Shown: positions 59,581 to 64,000 of the stretch, piece after piece | Position numbering within the stretch: position 1 is the first letter of the stretch | How the letters are laid out: each line of letters begins with the position of its first letter | Assembly: GCF_020184175.1 (NCBI RefSeq) | Contig: NC_065532.1 | Span: 8,494,001 to 8,558,000, forward strand | Source of the DNA: Aphis gossypii | Lineage: Eukaryota > Arthropoda > Insecta > Hemiptera > Aphididae | Reading direction: 5' to 3' | Length of the DNA: 64,000 nucleotides | Notes under the pieces: generated by a model | The model's database searches: none | What the model was told of the DNA's origin: nothing | What the model saw: the letters and a program-made list of their open reading frames with translations, nothing else | Made by a program: the position numbers and the translations under genes

Positions 59581-62500
59581 GAACGGTGTTCGATTTATCT
59601 CGCCTCTGAAACCGCATTTAAACGCCAAATTTAACTCTTCAACGAACGAATGTGGGACGATGTAAAACCAATCTAAAAAGTGAGACTACTTAGAAGCATC
59701 ATCAGCGTTGTACTTGTGTGTGGTGAAAAACAAATAATGGACTTCTTAAATTTAGTGAATGTCCAATCACATGTAATTACAAGGACCTTATAGAAACAGA
59801 TCAGAACGCTATAAATATGGTCCAGTGACCAGTACTGATTTAAATGACTTATGACAACTTGAATAACACAAACTGAAAATTCCAAAGAAACTAAGGGTTA
59901 CCAATATAAATTATATTATTTTAAATTTTAACTTAATGTTACGCTTATTTACTTGTTTATTTTATTCTATTGTATATTTGTATATTATAATTGTGCTGCA
60001 CTGCTACTTCCTAACACGGTGTAATAATAATAATAATAACGCATCAAAAGCTTCAGAATGAGACTGACTATATTTATCTTTTTTTTATATACATATTATG
60101 AAATTGTGGATCTTCAAACACTGTACATTTTGACAAATGCTACTGTACAACCGACCATTTTTTCAATCACTCTATGATGTCTAATTTTTCTTTTGTTGTT
60201 AGCACTTTACACGTTTTCTAATAGACGACATCGTGGCACTGAAATCCACTTGATGATTGACAAATTAGTTTGTACAACGATTAGACAACAACTGACCTAC
60301 TGAGAAAAATAGGTACCGAACTACTGATTCAGTGCAATACTCGATAGGCGATAATAATCAAAGTGGATATCTAACCTACGATTACGATTATGCGGAAAAA
60401 CGAAACACGATTACGATTCACGAGTTATTAAAAGACCAAACTTTTTATTTTTCTCGTCCTGATAATAAATTGGTGTTCTACCGTATCTAAGATTCTAAGA
60501 TAGTTTAGATCATTATACGTATTTATCATATTATAATCATAATATCTAATTTCCATTTATTAGGTAATCTTTGTTCCGCATTGAGTATACCGACCATACA
60601 CACTTCACTACTATACTATATCACACTTCCCACAATACACTGAAATACTGAAAGTACTAGCTGTAAGCTATTCATATTGTACTAAATTGATGGATATAAA
60701 CAAAGACAGGCCCGGAGGATTCCGGTAGCCTGACTTATTGGAATTTCAAATTTGTCATTGGCCTGACGGCTGTTTTACTTTATTTTTTTTATATATAAAA
60801 TTTAAAAAAATATGTCTAATACATTTTTCCGTCCCTCAGATATAAGCATATTCCATACGTTATACGTGGTACGTATTTAGGTACCTTAATCATTTAAGTA
60901 AAGCCCGATTAATAATGCAATATACATTATTATTTGGATAGGTACTCTAGGTTCTAGGATAATGTATTCCAATTACATAATTCATTTTATGAACCGTCGA
61001 ATGATGAAAATATGAGAAACTTGTAACTGTTGAATGGATATTACGTTAATACGTTGTAGATGAATAATTTTATTTGAGAATTTGATATTATCAACTTTCA
61101 TTTTTTTTTTTATACGAACTTATAACATCTATAGTATTATTAGCAGTCGTGTCGTGTCATCTATTGACTCAATATGATAGACCGTCAAAAAAAAAAAAAA
61201 AAAATGATAACAACGGACAATCGTTTTCATGATTTACAATTCGCAGTATTCATTATTTAGTACAGACAGTAAGTTGTACAGTACACCTATACAGTTAGCA
61301 CTTATCATTTTAACAGTTCTTAAAATTTTATGAATTATGCTCCAAAGTCACATACTATATTTTTACTGTAATTTGTTCAGTTTTTTTTTTTTATAGAATT
61401 AAGATTTATTACAGGTATTTGAATTTATTACTTAAATTTTATTTTAATGTATGTTTATGAATTTCATTTTTTCTTTATAAAAATTAATTAAAAAAAAAAA
61501 ATATAGGTACCAACTGTACATACTACTATAGTACACATATTAGGTCTCGTGTTGTAATATACATAAATAATATGAGTTTTTAAAGCAAAATAAATTTGGA
61601 TATAAGTTATATAACCTAGCATGTAACTTAGGAGAAAAAAATTTAAAAAATAATAAACATAAGGTTGATAATTCTTTAATGAAGAATTAACTAGTGATAC
61701 CAAAATTTTCTTCATAAATTTAAAAATTGAAATGTTTAAAGTTAAAAACTTTCCTAGATTGTTGTTTGATAAAAATAAATACTTCAAAGGTGACACTTAT
61801 ATTCTGAATTTTATTAATTTTTAGTGCATATTTTAATGTACTGTACGAGGATTTATTGAAAATTAAGTTAGGTAAAAATAAAGAAACATATTACCAAGAA
61901 ATATTGTTTTCATATTTGCTTAATACTTTTCACCTAGATATTTTTCATTCTTATTAAATGTCAATTTACTTATTTATAAATGAATATGATAACGTCTTAT
62001 GCTATTTCTAGTTATTATTGAGTGAGCAGTTTTACTGAGACTCAAACAAATAACAACTAATTTAACGGTTCAAGATACTTTGTGATTGTATTTATTTCTA
62101 GTATACTGGTTATATATCACCTATGCATGCCTGATTTTGGTATTTTGTTATTTTGATACTGTTAGTTTTGTTAATATAAAGAAGTATTAAAATTATAATG
62201 TTTAAAAAGTTTTGTTTTCCTTTTACCTTTAGTTATACCTATAAAAAAAAATGTTGATAATTTTTTAAGGACACATGGAAAAGCATTTGTGATTATTTTT
62301 TGGTAGTTTTTAAGACATTTAAATCCAGGCCTTATATATGAAAATTATCTTCAAAGTGCATTGGCTCTTATATTTTTACAGCATACCTGAAATAATTAAT
62401 TTATAAAATAAATATTAAAATTTAAAATCTGTCAAACATGAATAAAATAAAAATAACATGCTAATTAAAATTACTGAAATTAAATGCTTTGTAGTTCTTG

Positions 62501-63224
62501 TAGTCATGTTAAAAAACTTAGCTTCACTACATACAAGTAAAGTCATACTTTTATACTTTGTAAAATACTGTTACAAAAAAATACATACATAACTAGTAAA
62601 GGATATTATTAACATTAAGGATTTTCTAAACAAATTATAGTTTAATTATTTAAATCGATGTTTTCATAGTATATTTCCTAAAGCTTTCAACATTTTAACA
62701 ATACATATAAAGTTATTATTAACAAAAATAAATGTTGTTGATAAGATTTACAAGAAATATATATTTTATTATGCATCAGCTTACACTATAAAAATAATTT
62801 GTTTGATATAAAAAAATAAAATAAATATTATATTCAATACAATATTTTATTACCATAGCCAATTAAACCTCAAATTAAATTAAAGTAATAATAAAGGAAT
62901 AAATTAAAAATGATTAATGATTAATATTAAAATTTAATTTACTGTACAATGTTGAATATTTTATGAACAACAAAAAAAAAAAAATTCAGTTTATAATTAT
63001 TTCGATTATTAAAAAATTAAATAAATTTCTAAGATTAAATAAAATATTTCTGACAGACAAATAGTTCAAATTTGTATATAATGCAATGTATTAAAAATGC
63101 AATTTTGTAACCTCATTAATTTATTATTTATCACAATTTATATTAATATTAATATTAATATTAAGTTAATGCATTCAGGATGTAAAATGATAATTCTTCT
63201 TTTTCTGTTCATAAACAACATTAC
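59581..63224. other. Spacer between the ClC-2 5' end and the synaptobrevin gene, including the latter's 3' UTR
   Basis: The left part (to about 60.7 kb) is less AT-rich and may hold promoter sequence for the minus-strand ClC-2 gene. The rest is AT-rich and should include the synaptobrevin 3' UTR. A (TAA)n run lies at 60022-60039. The open frames at 59673-59885 and 61488-61796 have no recognisable features and I do not call them genes. Confidence 0.4.
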
Positions 63225-63919
63225 TTAATTGGAACCAAAAAATGACCCTGTAAATAAAAATATTTAATTAATTGTTACAATAATAATACTATAATTTTAT
63301 CCTAACTATTATTGAGAATATACGAACATTTTTTTAATATAAATTTAACATATTTATAAATATGGCATATATATATATTTTTTTTTATGAGCGGAAGTCA
63401 GCATTTTATTTGTTTTCTGTTTTTGACCCATATATAATATGAAAAATTGGGTTCAACAAAATAAATTAAGGTTTTATTTTTATTATTATAATGAACAAAT
63501 TTATCAATTATAAAGTTAATATTATGTGTTTGTATGTTGACCCTTTTTATGAAAAATACATTTTTTATGGACATTGAATATATACAATATTACAATTAAA
63601 TATTCTAATTGTAAGTGATTTTTATTGTGTACTAGCTGACAATAGTAATAGTAAACTGAAGTCCTAGTAATATCAATTATTATATTCAAATAAAATTGTA
63701 AAAACAACTCACCAACAACAAGAATCAAAAGAACTGCTACAATAACTCCCAAAAGAATCATCATCTAATAAAATAAAAATAAATATATTAAATTAATAAT
63801 GTAATTTAAGTATTTAAGTGTATTTTTAGTACTACAAACTTTTAAATTTTTCCACCACATCTTTCTTTTAAGTTTTGTAGCATGTTGCTCAAACTGAGAT
63901 GCACCTTGCTGCAATACAT
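63225..63919 (-). CDS. Syb: Synaptobrevin/VAMP R-SNARE, last three coding exons (5' part outside window)
   Basis: Vesicle R-SNARE that drives membrane fusion, neuronal VAMP2/n-Syb type. Exons on the minus strand: 63840-63919 (second half of the SNARE motif: VLQQGASQFEQHATKLKRK, then MWWKNLK), 63713-63764 (membrane anchor MMILLGVIVAVLLILVV) and 63225-63247 (GSFFGSN and stop). Borders are ag^ATGTATTG, AAA^gtttgt, tag^ATGATG, GTTG^gtgagt and cag^GGTCA; phases are consistent. The exon at 63919 begins with the second base of a codon (probably Asp, as in DRAD/DALQQ-type sequences), so upstream exons lie beyond 64000. The tryptophan pair before the membrane anchor and the short luminal tail are usual for the family. 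Confidence 0.92.
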
Positions 63920-64000
63920 CTGAAATATAATTATTTATGTTACATTGAGAGTTAATTATAATCAATAGAATACATTTTGAAACAGTACATTTTAACAGAC

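Noticed and set aside
59673..59885. 70-codon minus-strand open frame
   Set aside because: No recognisable domain, no splice signals in keeping and no initiator context; treated as chance.

Overview
The window is nuclear DNA of an insect, most likely an aphid (Hemiptera: Aphididae). It is very AT-rich. It has spliced genes with GT..AG introns, insect-type ribosomal-protein, Atg8, ClC-2 and synaptobrevin genes, and many short non-autonomous transposons. Nothing bacterial or viral is visible. The species assignment is an inference from gene features and repeat style, not from a search.

Layout, left to right. (1) 1-1143 (+): the 3' coding end of a Sin3A co-repressor gene. It runs off the left edge and stops unusually early compared with animal Sin3A. 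(2) 5211-8725 (+): RpL22 (eL22), six coding exons, with a Lys/Ala/Pro-rich N-terminal extension of about 300 residues; its last intron carries two MITEs. (3) 14152-14858 (+): Atg8/GABARAP, three exons, behind a GC- and CpG-rich promoter at about 13.4-14.15 kb. (4) 16480-19367 (+): RpL34 (eL34), with a 5'UTR intron and a 5'TOP-like start. Its last intron holds a well-formed box H/ACA snoRNA candidate (17991-18121). (5) 22544-52411 (-): a ClC-2-type chloride channel. I could trace 17 shared coding exons plus two alternative first coding exons (38182-38331 and 52355-52411), and a possible non-coding first exon at about 59.5 kb. One conserved exon lacks a single base, so the gene as written is frameshifted. 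(6) 63225-63919 (-): the last three coding exons of a synaptobrevin/VAMP R-SNARE, which continues past the right edge.

The spaces between, mainly the long 5' introns of the ClC gene (29.8-59.5 kb), are AT-rich. They contain MITE-like elements (pogo/Tigger, PIF/Harbinger-like, hAT-like), a tRNA-derived SINE with perfect 13-bp target-site duplications nested in an older repeat, and other dispersed repeats.

The genes are unrelated housekeeping or neuronal genes and do not form a pathway. I found no new multi-gene system. The observations most worth a second look are the snoRNA, the ClC frameshift, the truncated Sin3A C-terminus, the alternative ClC N-termini and the nested SINE insertion.
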